64,000 bases of DNA from NCBI RefSeq assembly GCF_014905175.1, contig NC_057788.1, forward strand, positions 27,994,154 through 28,058,153, written 5' to 3'. Of the stretch, positions 28,901 to 40,282 are shown piece by piece. This stretch comes from Aphidius gifuensis (Eukaryota; Arthropoda; Insecta; Hymenoptera; Braconidae). A model generated the notes under the pieces. That model worked only from the letters and a program-made list of their open reading frames with translations, ran no database searches and was not told the DNA's origin. Position numbers and translations under genes: made by a program. Numbering within the stretch: the stretch's first letter is position 1; the number at the start of each line of letters is the position of its first letter.

Positions 28901-30295
28901 GCACACTTTGATATAAAATAATATATATATAAAAAAGCAATTTTAAATACAAGTTTCTGAGATTTTATTTGTGATTCCGTATGTTAAATTAGCATAAATC
29001 ACATTTGTTTAAATAATCAAACTTGCAATGGCTGCACCTTGAACAAACATTATACAATTATACAATTATCAACACATTTTATATGGTTTCAAAATCTTCA
29101 CAGAGTTAGGTTTCCATTGAAAATAAAATAAAATACAATAATACAAACAAAGTTAGTTAAACCTAATAAATAAAAAAAAAAAAAAAAATTTATTTATCTG
29201 TCTGTATTGAAGATTATATTATATACCAACAAAATTTATTTAATTTTTTTTTTTTCATTTTTTTATTCATTCGAATATAATCAAAAAAAAAAACAAAGTG
29301 AAGGATTAAAAAATATTGACATAGTGTTAAAAATGGAACACGGAAAATATAAACAATGTCGAGTTGTTAAATAAAAAAAAAAAAAAAATTATACATATCT
29401 GGTTTAATGTTTTGCTTGACAGATATATCAGTGATAAAAAATATAAAAAAGATCTCATCATTTTATGAAAAGAATATTTATATTTTTGTTATTTATTTGA
29501 GTTTTTTGATAACAATGACGAAAGAGTTTATTATTATTGCATAAAGCGTTAAATAAATGAGCTAAATAATTAAAAAAAAAACAACTTGAGACTATTATTA
29601 ATTCAGTTATCGAGAATATATGTGATCTTTGGTCTTTTATATTAACTGTGCCGTCGCTCAGTGATATTTTTATTTACGTTTTTTTTTTTTCCTTTTAAAT
29701 ATATATTTTTTTACTAGTACTTGTGTTTGTCAATATACCAATATTAACATCAATAAATACAAGTAATATTTTTTTCTACTAGATATATAAATTACCTGGT
29801 AAATTAAATAATAAAACAATGCAAAAAAAAAATTATAATAAATAATCATTGACCCTATTTTATAAGGAAATAAAAAATTGTCGAGGAAACGTTCATCTTA
29901 TTCGTTATTCATCATGCATTTTTATTACATGATGAATAATAAATAATAATTATAACTCATTATCATATCATAATACAATGAGTTTAAAGAGAGGTTAAAA
30001 ATATGCGCAAGAAATTTTTTTTTTATCATTGCAAGAAGGCCATGAATGAAAAAAAAAATCAACGAAACTAACAAAAAAAAATCTCGGAAATTTTTAAGAC
30101 TCATATCTTGATATGCATGTAAAATTATAAATATAATAATAATAATTTTAAATAAACAAAGCTGTTTACAATTATATATATCAAGTTAAAAATATTTTTA
30201 AAAATTTGAGTAAAAATTTATTTAACACTTACCGGATGGCGTGCAGCAGCTGCCGCAGCCACAGCTGCAGCATTAATACCGGCGTTTGGATACAT
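4932..30295 (-). CDS. gro: Groucho (TLE family) transcriptional co-repressor
   Basis: Groucho is a nuclear co-repressor recruited by Hairy/E(spl), Engrailed, Runt, TCF and other repressors. Coding exons, in transcript order: 30295-30233, 19940-19843, 19043-18980, 18326-18282, 15581-15444, 10579-10300, 9757-9732, 7606-7466, 7348-6795, 6666-5787, 5039-4932. They sum to 2397 nt, giving 798 residues. The start is MYPNAG at 30295. Residues about 22-136 are the Q tetramerisation domain ([23 protein letters not shown]). Residues 137-238 are the Gly/Pro-rich GP domain. The CcN region follows ([14 protein letters not shown] from residue 286), then the Ser/Pro-rich SP domain. From about 471 to the end is the WD40 propeller ([19 protein letters not shown]), ending [16 protein letters not shown]. 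Length and domain order match the family. Intron 1 is about 10.3 kb. Confidence 0.97.
5040..5786 (-). other. groucho last intron with a GC-rich patch
   Basis: This intron separates the exon ending GASIFQ from the final exon starting SKESSS. Its donor and acceptor are canonical. A less A/T-biased patch at about 5355-5540 has an open frame on the minus strand, but that frame has no conserved groucho sequence and no matching splice signals, so I treat it as intronic. It could be regulatory. Confidence 0.5.
7607..9731 (-). other. groucho intron between the 26-nt micro-exon and the CcN exon
   Basis: Mostly A/T-rich sequence. A patch at about 9040-9150 is GC-richer (GTGGGCGTCGATGGGCG and neighbouring C-rich sequence). 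I see no coding or RNA gene that I can support. Confidence 0.5.
9758..10299 (-). other. groucho intron
   Basis: Short intron between the GP-domain exon and the 26-nt micro-exon. Short open frames on both strands at 9864-10109 overlap one another and have no conserved features. Nothing else is seen. Confidence 0.5.
10580..15443 (-). other. groucho intron rich in complex, C-tract-containing patches
   Basis: This 4.9 kb intron separates the Q-domain and GP-domain exons. It has many GC-richer patches (10.7-11.3, 11.5-12.0 and 13.0-13.7 kb). A core AACCCCTGTT-like motif recurs near 10840, 11019, 11534 and 13272. A CTG/CTA triplet-rich patch lies at about 13805-13840. No exon is seen. It may be an enhancer-bearing intron. 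Confidence 0.4.
15582..18281 (-). other. groucho intron with a Grainyhead-like site and a GC-rich island
   Basis: Mostly very A/T-rich sequence. An island at about 17225-17410 stands out. It includes the palindrome AAACCGGTTT (17251-17260), which matches the Grainyhead consensus, followed by about 145 bp of unusually complex sequence. No coding signal is seen. Confidence 0.4.
17251..17260. promoter_or_regulatory. Grainyhead-type motif AAACCGGTTT
   Basis: A perfect 10-bp palindrome equal to the known Grainyhead (CP2 family) consensus. Related AAACCGGTT sites occur at 28726-28734 in groucho intron 1 and at 34918-34926 upstream of the gene. Binding is inferred from the motif only. Confidence 0.35.
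18327..18979 (-). other. groucho intron
   Basis: A/T-rich intron inside the Q-domain coding region, between the exon ending HYVM and the exon starting YYEMSYG. Nothing notable is seen. Confidence 0.5.
19044..19842 (-). other. groucho intron
   Basis: A/T-rich intron that splits the codon before MKLECEK. It holds long A runs (for example around 19171 and 19301) and nothing gene-like. Confidence 0.5.
19941..30232 (-). other. groucho intron 1 (about 10.3 kb)
   Basis: A large first intron behind the 21-codon first coding exon, a common place for enhancers in developmental regulators. It contains a 182-bp tandem repeat (22302-22880), a Grainyhead-like AAACCGGTT (28726-28734), and several GC-richer patches at about 20500-21070, 23100-23400, 25160-25640 and 27990-28310. 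No exon with both frame and splice signals was found. Confidence 0.5.
22302..22880. repeat. Tandem repeat, about 182-bp unit, 3.3 copies
   Basis: Successive units begin at 22302, 22484, 22666 and 22820, giving spacings of 182, 182 and 154. Each unit starts with a degenerate AGAGTCGGACTTAAGG-type block that is itself internally repeated. It continues through GAGCTAGCGCAAGTGGATA and ends near CTTGGAATCCATATTT. Unit 3 lacks about 28 bp and unit 4 is cut short after the first block. The copies differ at scattered positions, so the array is not brand new. It looks like a local satellite or minisatellite seed. Confidence 0.9.
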
Positions 30296-30790
30296 CCCTT
30301 TACTTTTTTTTCACTTCAAAAGTTAAATTACACGAAAAAAATATACGTAGTTACACACCTGTACACTGTATAAATATTAAATCTCAACTAAATTACACAA
30401 AACACTAAAAAATATATAAACAAATCTTTTTTTTTTTCAAAACAAAATATCTTCACAATTTAACACACACACAAAAATGCGTCATTTCTCATCATAGCAC
30501 TTCACTATTATCACTTAGCACATAATAATATCTAAAACAATGTATCCAATTGGTGTTCACAAATAATAATTTACTCCGTTTTTTTTAATCAATCGTCACA
30601 CAGAATAAAATATTGTAAAACAAAAAAAATAATCAGCAAAGTTTAGAACTATATGATTTTTAAGAGACGTTATAAAAAAAAACGACCCAACTTCCACAAC
30701 GGACGGGAATCAACTAATCACACACCGGAGCAAGGGGAACTTTAGCGTTGCTCCCACCTAAAATCCAACTGCACGAAGAGAATGTTCGTT
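30296..30790 (-). promoter_or_regulatory. gro: groucho 5' UTR and probable promoter
   Basis: This is the sequence directly upstream of the groucho start codon. It is A/T-rich up to about 30660, then becomes GC-richer (30680-30780), as expected near a transcription start. I see no upstream splice acceptor that clearly implies another 5' exon. The exact start site cannot be placed. Confidence 0.35.
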
Positions 30791-30849
30791 CGTTTGTCTC
30801 CATCTTTCTCACTCTTGCTGTATTATTTCGCGCCACAGTTTATGTGTTA

Positions 30850-30863
30850 AAACCACGTGGTTT
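30850..30863. promoter_or_regulatory. Palindromic E-box AAACCACGTGGTTT
   Basis: A 14-bp perfect palindrome centred on CACGTG, about 560 bp upstream of the groucho start codon. CACGTG is bound by bHLH and bHLH-Orange proteins, and the Hairy/E(spl) type recruit Groucho itself. Any feedback loop is inference. Confidence 0.3.
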
Positions 30864-32204
30864 CATATCACCCATCTTTTTTTTTTTTACTCTTCTATGT
30901 TCAGAGCTTTTAAAGCTTATACATAAACATAGTCGTTATAGCGTGCTAACACATTCAAAAAGCTCGTTTTTATTTTAATTTCTTTTTGTCAAAAAACTTT
31001 TACAAATGATGCTTTTTAATATATGATTTTTTTTTTTTTTTTTAAGCTTTGTGCTTGCAGGGATTTATCAATAAGAGTATGGTATATTTTTTTTATACTT
31101 GGCTATATTTTATAAATCCAGTGGCAAGTTTTGTGGTGGTGTTGTTTCTTGTGAGGTTATTTTTTTGTGTTGTATTTTGTGGCAGACTGCTTCCTTCAAT
31201 TGCAACTGACTTGTACTTAGTACACATAAGTATATAACTGTGCTTAACACACACACACACTTTTCGTTATTTCCTTTCCCACCTTTATTGCATTTTTTAT
31301 TACTCTAAAATACAATTTTTTTACACTTTTTTTAATAATATACTGAGAAATTCTTGTTATATTTATTTTTTTTTTTTTTTAATATATAAACGAGTGTCAG
31401 AATCAAAACGTGTTAAAGCAACTATACTACTACGATTAAATATTTGTTTTTTATTAATTGGAGCACTGAATTTATATTTCATTCGAATGTTTTTATTTAT
31501 TATTTATTTTCTTGTTATTATTTTCATGCAAGAGTACACTTATTTATAAACAGCTAGTCTGATGAATCAAGTGAATTAAGAAATTTTTTATTTATTTTAT
31601 AATCTATCCACAATGAAAAAAAAAAAAAGGAAAAATTCTTAATTCAAGTATTATTTGTACTATAAAAACAAGTTTTTTTTTTTGTATTTTTTTAAGCATG
31701 TAGTATAATTTTAAATATATATTTTTGTTGTAACTAGTATTTTTTTTAAAGAGGCCACTTGATATGTTGACACAGTGACTTTGAAAATTAATATAGATAA
31801 AATATATAAACTCAGTATATGATAATTATTATTATATAAAATATGATTGGTAAAATTGATTAAATTTTCTTGTTATCAAATAAATTACTGATTAATATAA
31901 AGTGGATTTTAAATCAATGATAAATGACAGATTGTTGGATTGTCTGTATCACAAAGGATTTCTCTTGTATTTTAAATAAAAATAAAAATGTTAAGATCGA
32001 TACTCATTGTGACACAATTTGATAAGAATTTATATATATATTTGTGTTAGCTGATATATCTATATGTATAAGGGAAAAATAAAAATCAAGTATGTACTTG
32101 GACTCAATGGCGCTTTGCTTCAACATCAATATTCTACAGCTCGAGGGATTATCATCATCATCATCATCATCGTCATTGATAAATTCGTAAAATGAGACAT
32201 TTGA

Positions 32205-32220
32205 AAGCTGACGTCAGCTT
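32205..32220. promoter_or_regulatory. 16-bp palindrome AAGCTGACGTCAGCTT (CRE/MARE-like)
   Basis: A perfect palindrome with the CRE octamer TGACGTCA at its centre. GC flanks on both sides resemble the CRE-type Maf recognition element. It lies about 1.9 kb upstream of the groucho start codon. Factor identity is inferred. Confidence 0.4.
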
Positions 32221-35200
32221 TATGTACACAATTTACAAACTACATATATAAATATATTTTTTCAATTCAATGCAGTTTTAAAAAAAAATCTTTAAAAACA
32301 TTATCAACGCTTGGACTCTAGTAAAATTAATTTTGCAATTTTCTTTTTTGAATTTTAAATATAAAACTTGATGGAAAAAAATAAAAGAAAAATTGTCTTA
32401 TTGTTGTATGTTTGTGAGAAATAAAATTAAAATATCCCAACAATGTAAATTATAATTAAAAATATTTTTAAAAAATCAATATAGATTTTATTTTTAATGC
32501 AAGCCATAAGTATTTATATCTTATATCGATGTATAAATATAAGTATATACATCAATTCAGTGTACGCAATGTATAATTATATTTGATATAAAAAAAAAAA
32601 TAATTCATGTCATAAGATGCCAATGGATATTATGGTATTATTATTTCTCCATTAAAAACGTGATATCTTTCTGTCTCATCAAAATATATACATACACAAT
32701 TTGTCTTTACATCTATACTTAAATTTATAATTCATTTCAATACAGTAAAGCACGAATGTCTGATGAATTTTATTATAAATTATTATTTGATGATTCAAAT
32801 TTGACGATGCGCATATTACATATATAAATCTCGTGAATATAGTCTGATCTTGATTGCCATTAAAATATCTCAACACATAAAAATAAAAATAAATAAATAA
32901 AAAACCACCACGCCGGAAATAATGTGATATTATATTTTTTTGATTACTATGACGAACCCTGCGCTTTCCAATTAGAAACACTTCTTGACAGTAAATTACA
33001 TACACATCATCAAAAATAAAATAAGGGATTAAAAAAAAAAAAAAGTCTATATATTTTTTTATACATGAAAAAAAAAGCCCACATAAATATAAAAAAATAT
33101 AAAATTTATAATGGCTGTAAATTTCACACCTGAGATATTTTTTGATGAAAAAAAAAGTTTTTATAATATGGTCAAAGGGTTCATTATATAAAAAAAAAAA
33201 AATAATAATTTTGAAATGTTGTTGTCCTTGTTTTAAAAAAAAAAATTAAAAAATAAATGTATATTTAATTTTATATTAATTCATAATGAAAAAAAAAATA
33301 AAAAATTTATAAATATACGTCTAGTGCACTATGTGTATATGTAGACATAGATTATAATTATATTGTACATATATACATTTAAGTACATGTACATATATAT
33401 ACGCTTACTTGTTTACAAAATAATTTTTTATTATGAATTGCATATTTGATATCTGATAAACATGTTTCAATCGTAAATATATATAAAATAGTATATATAT
33501 GTATATTTATTTATTGAAGCTCAACGAGGGCGTTGAGAGTTCACGGTACGTCGGTTACAGTAATAGTTGCATACACTGTTTTTGTGTTGGAAGTGAATAT
33601 ATATACTCAAACCACGAAACGTAACTTTATAGCGTTTAATCACGTCCCTGATGGGTAAGCACGCGTGCGTTGGCAGACCAATGAAAACATATGGCCAATA
33701 GCGCATTATATACATTTATATTTTCATATATATATACATCATCAATATATACATGAATTAGTGGGATTAGAAACGCAGACTGGCATAATTAAGCTGCGGT
33801 GAAAAGTCGAGAACCGATTAGTTTGAACACGCAAATGATACACTTGATTCTAATCAATTTATCACGGGATCATTAAAAATATATACATGATCAAATTATT
33901 ATTTTAATTTTTTTTTTTTTTTTATTTATCATCTTGCGCGCATATATAACACCTATTATTATTATTTTTTTTTTTAATTATACAAATGTTTCTTATCTTT
34001 TTCCATATTTCTAAATTAAATATAAAATTATGGTAATTTTAATTGTATGTTGATATGGTGGATAAATGTTGATAAGAAAAATTAATATTAAAATATTATT
34101 TATATATGTGCAGTGTATGTTTATTCATTTTAATTTTTTATTTATATACCTTTCAAATGTCTATTGTCATTTTTTTTTTTTTTTTTCTTTATATTGAAGA
34201 AGCTTTTTTTTTGCATGCAATTTTTACTTGGTGTATGCGTTGATATGCGTGTTTGAAATGATAAAATAAAAAAGGAATATATTGAACCGACATTTCAACG
34301 ATTCAAGTTTCATTTTGAGCTGAGAAACGACGTCATATTATATCCACATAAAAGTGGTGTGAGAGTAGAGGTGATATATAAAAAAAGGTGAGATCCAGAA
34401 AAAGCTCTCGACAATTTTATATATCACTGCTTTTTTTCTTCTTTTGCTCTTACTGTCATTTTTTTTTTTATTTTTTTGCTTTTGGAGCCTGGATGATGAT
34501 GATGGCAAAAAGCGTGCTTGAAAAGCTTGTCTGAAGTACTCGTAACACACCATTACATACATTCAGTACACATGTAATTTGTTGAATACGATGTATGAAT
34601 GGTGCACGTACGTACTGTGGGTGTCAGGTTTCATTTTCGTCGCCTATTTTTATTTTTTTTATATTACTCTTTTTACCTTTGGAGCAAAATATTATACACA
34701 ATAAACCATAAAAACTCTGCTGAGATTTGATATGGGTCAAAAGCACATAACAAACATTACACACTCTATGTACGAAATCAAATATATATACAATCTTTTA
34801 AAAATAATAATAAAAATATACATAGAAATTCAACAAAAAGCATTTCATGATTTTTGGGAATTTATATATATACCAAAAAAAAAAAACCAGTTCGACGAAG
34901 TTGATGCATAATTTTATAAACCGGTTGTAAGGTAAATATTATATTTTTAATGAGTAAAAAAAATTTTTTTTTGATTGGATAAAAATAATAAACTACTGCT
35001 GAATGTTTAATTTAAAATTCATAAAAAAAAAAAAAATATGCACTCAATGATAATAATGCATTAAAATAAATAATTTACAGGTAAAGGTAATATAATTTTG
35101 TATTTTCAATTTGAACAAAAGAAAAAAAGCCAATTGTATTTAACTAATTTTTCCATAAAATTATCGAGCTTTTTTCAACTGTAATTTGCTGAAGAGCTTT

Positions 35201-35355
35201 TTTTTTTTTTTCATTTATTTATACGAAAATATATATAATAGGCCTAGGGATTGATGGTAAAGGCTAGTCTGATAAAATAATTGCACCATAAGCCCCAGAT
35301 ATATAGTAGAAAGAAGGAAAAAAAAAAAAAACTTTACTAATCCTCATTGGCTCTT

Positions 35356-35382
35356 GTGGCATAGAATCGATTCTAGAGCCAC
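35356..35382. repeat. Interrupted palindrome around TAGAATCGATTCTA
   Basis: A 14-bp perfect palindrome at 35362-35375 is flanked by GTGGC on the left and GCCAC on the right, with one and two unpaired bases respectively. It could form a 27-nt cruciform. No open frame or repeat family is recognised around it. Confidence 0.5.
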
Positions 35383-35759
35383 GTAATAAGGGAGATACAC
35401 CTGAGGATATCCCTTTTGAAATAAGCGTATGTATACATTCGACCGAAAAAAAAAGAAAAATAAATAAGAAAGAATCCTGATAAGTAAAAAAAAAAAAAAA
35501 GAAAAGTGTATACATATATACTTATAATAAAAAAAAAAAAAAAAAAAACTTAAAGCCACCATCTCGGAACCGCTCCTCACTGATTTCCTTCTCTAAATAT
35601 GGCCGCCTCTTTTCTTCCTTCCTTTAGTCGTTCAAAACCAAGTATTTTCCTTCAAATTCTCTCTTCACCATCCCCCTCTTGTATAACCACCCATAACCGC
35701 CCCTGCTTGCCCCAAGGTTCTACTTGATTGCCAAGGCATCTTAACCTCGGCATTCATTG

Positions 35760-36007
35760 AGTCCGCACGGACTAAATATCTATAAAATTTTCATATAAAA
35801 CATTGCACCACTTGCTCAACCTATAAGAACATGCTATTTTTAAAAATAACCAACAAGCATACGTTGGAAAATTTTTATCACGCCCAGATAAAATAAAGAG
35901 GCGTAACACTTGTAAAAAACACCAATCATATTACAAATAATACTATATTTAACCAATTGAATTCAAACTCATTCATAAAATTTTATATCATCGAGTCCGC
36001 GTGGACT
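35760..36007. repeat. Two copies of palindrome AGTCCGCRYGGACT
   Basis: AGTCCGCACGGACT lies at 35760-35773 and AGTCCGCGTGGACT at 35994-36007. Both are preceded by G and followed by sequence containing ATCTATA. The two copies are 234 bp apart and look like paired protein-binding sites or remnants of one duplicated element. Confidence 0.55.
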
Positions 36008-39000
36008 TTTAAATCTATATATCTCTTGTATATATATATTTTAGAGCTTTATATGTACGCGAGGATAGTTACATAGGCACCAAAGTACCAAGGACTCGGT
36101 ATATACTCGGCAAAGCCTCAGGGGTAACAGCGCGGCAAAAGAAAAACAATATATACATATATATATATTTTAACTGAAAAAATATCTATAAAAATTGCGA
36201 CAGAGAGAGAAAACGAATAAAGAAAAAAAATAAATTCGAACGTTTCCGTGGCACGAACTTCAAACCAACCAACCGGCACATCATTCGCCACTATATATAT
36301 ATTTATTTATTTATTATATATATATATATATACCATGAGCATCATCGACAATTCAAACGTGTAACCACCCCCTCCTGCCACACGACGTCCGGCCAATTAA
36401 TACCCCAAGTACGCGCTCGTCCACTAAAGTTTGCCTCCAGTTAAACGCCAGCCACAACTGTACCATACATCTGCGAAAAATTTTATGTCTATACTTTTTT
36501 TTTTTTTTCTAATTATTTTTATTATTATTGTTATTATTATAACCTGCTCCAGACTCTTAAAAAATATATGTACATCTTTAGCCGAAGCTTTTGGAGTTGT
36601 TATGTATTTTCCAATGGGTGAGAGCTTTTTCACTCCATATGTTGTGTTCTTGTTTATTTTATATATATATATTATTTTTTATTATATACTTAATCATCAT
36701 CATCATCTTGTTTTAATTTTATTTTTTATTTTCATTTACCCTCATTCAATCATCATTTTTTTAATTCTTCATTTTAATACAACTTAAGGCTTCATGTTAA
36801 TTTGCCACATGACCCCCACGAATTAATAATTTAAAAGATATTTAAACAATAAAAAAAAAAAAAAACATCACGCAAGCTACAAAATTAACGGTTAAGTTGT
36901 CAACGGAATTTAAAATGAAAATGCGGGTGGATTCATCAGTTATTATATGAGAATATGACGAAGCCGGAAAATGTCAATCCTCAGCTTGTATATGTATATT
37001 TAAAATGTATATATGGATGTAGTTAATGTTATACTTTAATGAAAGCTAAGTTGGCGTATTCGCGGATGAGTTAACACCGTCAGGTGCCAATTATATACTG
37101 GGTGTGGGCGTAGTTGTGAATCTTCTTGGAATTTATAGTTAACATAGTCTTTCCACTTTCAGTTGTAGCCATCAACCTCGGGGAATATATACACCAACAC
37201 ATATATTTAATACTTGACTTTCTCAAAGAGTTAACAAACGACATTGCTAATAGACTCTGCCAAATATGAAATTATGTTCATATGAAAATTACCAAGTTAA
37301 ATTTATATATGAATATATCTACGCGTAGAAAATTTATAAATATTATATAGCTGATACAGTTGAAATTTATTTATAAAAATAATATAATATAAATATTTTT
37401 ATCATTGGTATGTCTCGCCAGTTGGACGCCAATATTGACCGCTATATATATACACTATAATAATAATTGTCGGTTGACGAATTATTTGTTTTGGCATAAT
37501 GCCAGAGCATTTTATTGCCAGTTCGTTTATGTTAAAATTTACTGTGAAATCGACGAACGTTTACATATTAACTATCGTATATGCATCACAAATAATAATT
37601 GCTGATGGTTTTTATTTATATATATATGTATATATACACAGACCCGCATGTGCACATGCAAAAAAGGTTTGTTATGCCGATGAATTACAAAATATATATA
37701 TAAATGCTACTGGTTTTGAATTTTCAATGTAAATGAAAAGAGATAAAGCGTCAAGTAGATATATGTATAATTAAATTTAAATATTATTTTTACCTTTTAT
37801 CAGTGTCATTTAGCAAATGGAAGCTTGTGTTTAAATGCTGGATATAAAGATGTTCCATGATGTTACCAGATTCTCTCTGATATTTTTAAAGCCAAATATT
37901 TATGAAAACTGTTGATAAAAATTAACATTAAATAGTATTTATTATTTTTAATTAATTGTAGATGTATATTTAAAAAAATATAATTAACATGATTAAAGTT
38001 ACATTTAAAAAAAAATAAATAAATAATAGGATGTTTTAGAGTGCATTTAATTCAACTTAGATGATCCAGGCTAATTTAATTGATTCATCAAGTTATTTAA
38101 TAACTTATATTATTTATTGTCAATATATAAAATCATGACAAGGTCAAGATACTGATTACGATATTGTTTAAGTAGCTAAATTTATTCTACTTATTAAATG
38201 AGTAATCAACATTTCATTTGACATCAACAAAGTATGTCTGTAATTAATTGTTATGTTTGATTTTTTGTATCTAGTGTCAAACAATACAAAGAAATAGTTT
38301 AAACTAGTTTTTAAAAAAGTCCTGAATTGGGCTTTTAGACAATGATATGTTTAAAATCAATTTATATATACATTGTTGATATGTATAAAACACTAATGTG
38401 AGTATTGATATGACGTCATTTCATAATCATACACACACACATGTGCAATCAGGGCACTGCCAAAACCACAATGATAAAATAAAAAAAAACAATTATTATC
38501 AATTTAAAAATTAATAATAATTGATAATAATAATCATGTAATGCATCCTATATTCATGTTGATTATTTTTTTTCTTGATAAATCATATTAAAAATAAAAT
38601 AAAAATGGTACATACCCATTTGAGTGAGACAGAAGAGACACAGATTTTTACCAGCTAATAAAATTCTAAAAAATAATAAAACAATGCAGTTTAATTATTA
38701 ATAAAGAAATTAACATTATAATAGATCAAATAAATTTGATAAAAATAAAATAGTAAATACATTACGTGAAAACAGGATACCGGCATCAACGACAGACCAA
38801 AAAATAATCAAGTAATTAACTCAAATATTCAAATATTTATATTGAAACGTAATCTTGATAGTTTAAACTTTTAGATGAGACGTGTATTTTTAATTGATTG
38901 ACATTATTTATTAATTACAAAACAACAATAATAACAGAGCAGCCTAGAGACGCAAATTCCCTCCAAAAACCGTTTAATAAAAATGGCGTAGCAAATTAAT

Positions 39001-40282
39001 TTTTTTTTTTTATTTTTTTTTCGCGACATTAATGCTGTACTTGACAAAAAAATGAACTGAATTTAATCCCGCGAATATTTAAATTAATTCATCAAATTTA
39101 AAGAAAAGTAATTAAATCATAAAGATAAAGTTAAAAAAAAAAAAACAAAAATTAATAGTTGTGATATAATAAATTATTAAATAAAATAACTATTGATATT
39201 ATTGCAATAATTAAGTGAAATTTGTACTTGGCAATAAAATTATTTATTGTTAAATTATACACTGAATTAAAGTGGTATAATTATTATCACTAAAATACAT
39301 AATAATGTAATAATTTGCTTAAAAATAATATATTGATTTTATATAATAAAAAGAAAATTAATAAATACATAAAATAATATATTATATTAAAAAATAAAAA
39401 ATAAGTTTTAATTGAGTAGGAAAGTAATAAGTGAATTGAAAACAGCAAAGTAAAAGACAGGTGGATTTTAACTCTCTCTCTTTTTTTTTCTCTTTCCATT
39501 AGTGGGGTTGAATTTTTTATTATTTTTCTTTCCCTTAATGAACGATCAACCCCATAAATTTTTCGCTTCCACGCCCAATTACTTGATTCTTTTTTATTTT
39601 TTTTTATTTTCTATTTTTTATCCACTCGCAGACTCATCGACAGACGAGTTCTTCTCCATCTAATCGACTGAATATATTATACAAAATAAAAAGAAATTCT
39701 TTTTTTCATTTTTTTTTATTCAATTTCTTTTATTTATTTTTTTTATTTCACGCTCGTTGAAATCTATTATACTCAATGCTCTCACTCTCTCTCTCTTTCT
39801 CTTTTTTTCCACCGAATTATAAATGCCAATTAATTAATATTATTTTTCATTTATTATTATTACTTTTCTCTCAATATTTTATATACGGTTATACAGTGGA
39901 TTCGATTAAACTACCACGTGCTTTAACACCTCTGTTTTCATATCTAAATAAAATTAATAAAAAAAAAAAAAGTATAATTGTAATTTAAAAAACCATTAAT
40001 TTACACAGAAGAAACTTATACAATTTTAATTTTGATAAACAGTTTATATTATTTTAATTTACACGTACAAATGCAGAATTACTTTTTTTTTTTTTTTGTT
40101 TAATTTTTCTTAAGATTTTCCGGTACATTGAAATTATTTTTTACGTGTCAATAAAATTAAAAAAAAAAAAAAAAAAGAAAAATTTGTTTAATTGTTGATG
40201 TGTTTATCAACGTTTAATTAATAATAGAAAGATTAATTGATAGAGAGGAATAGTATAAGTAAGAGATAAATAATAGTATCAT

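Larger units (their letters stand above)
30864..40282. other. Intergenic region between groucho and Bag6
   Basis: About 9.4 kb without a supportable coding gene. Open frames here are short, A/T-biased and overlap on both strands. It holds a 16-bp CRE/MARE-like palindrome (32205-32220), an ATC triplet run (about 32147-32172), a CRE palindrome (38410-38419), a Grainyhead-like site (34918-34926), and three further palindromes between 35356 and 36007. GC-richer patches lie at 33520-33720 and 35580-36450. The left part is the upstream region of groucho. The right end may include the Bag6 3' UTR. Confidence 0.5.
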
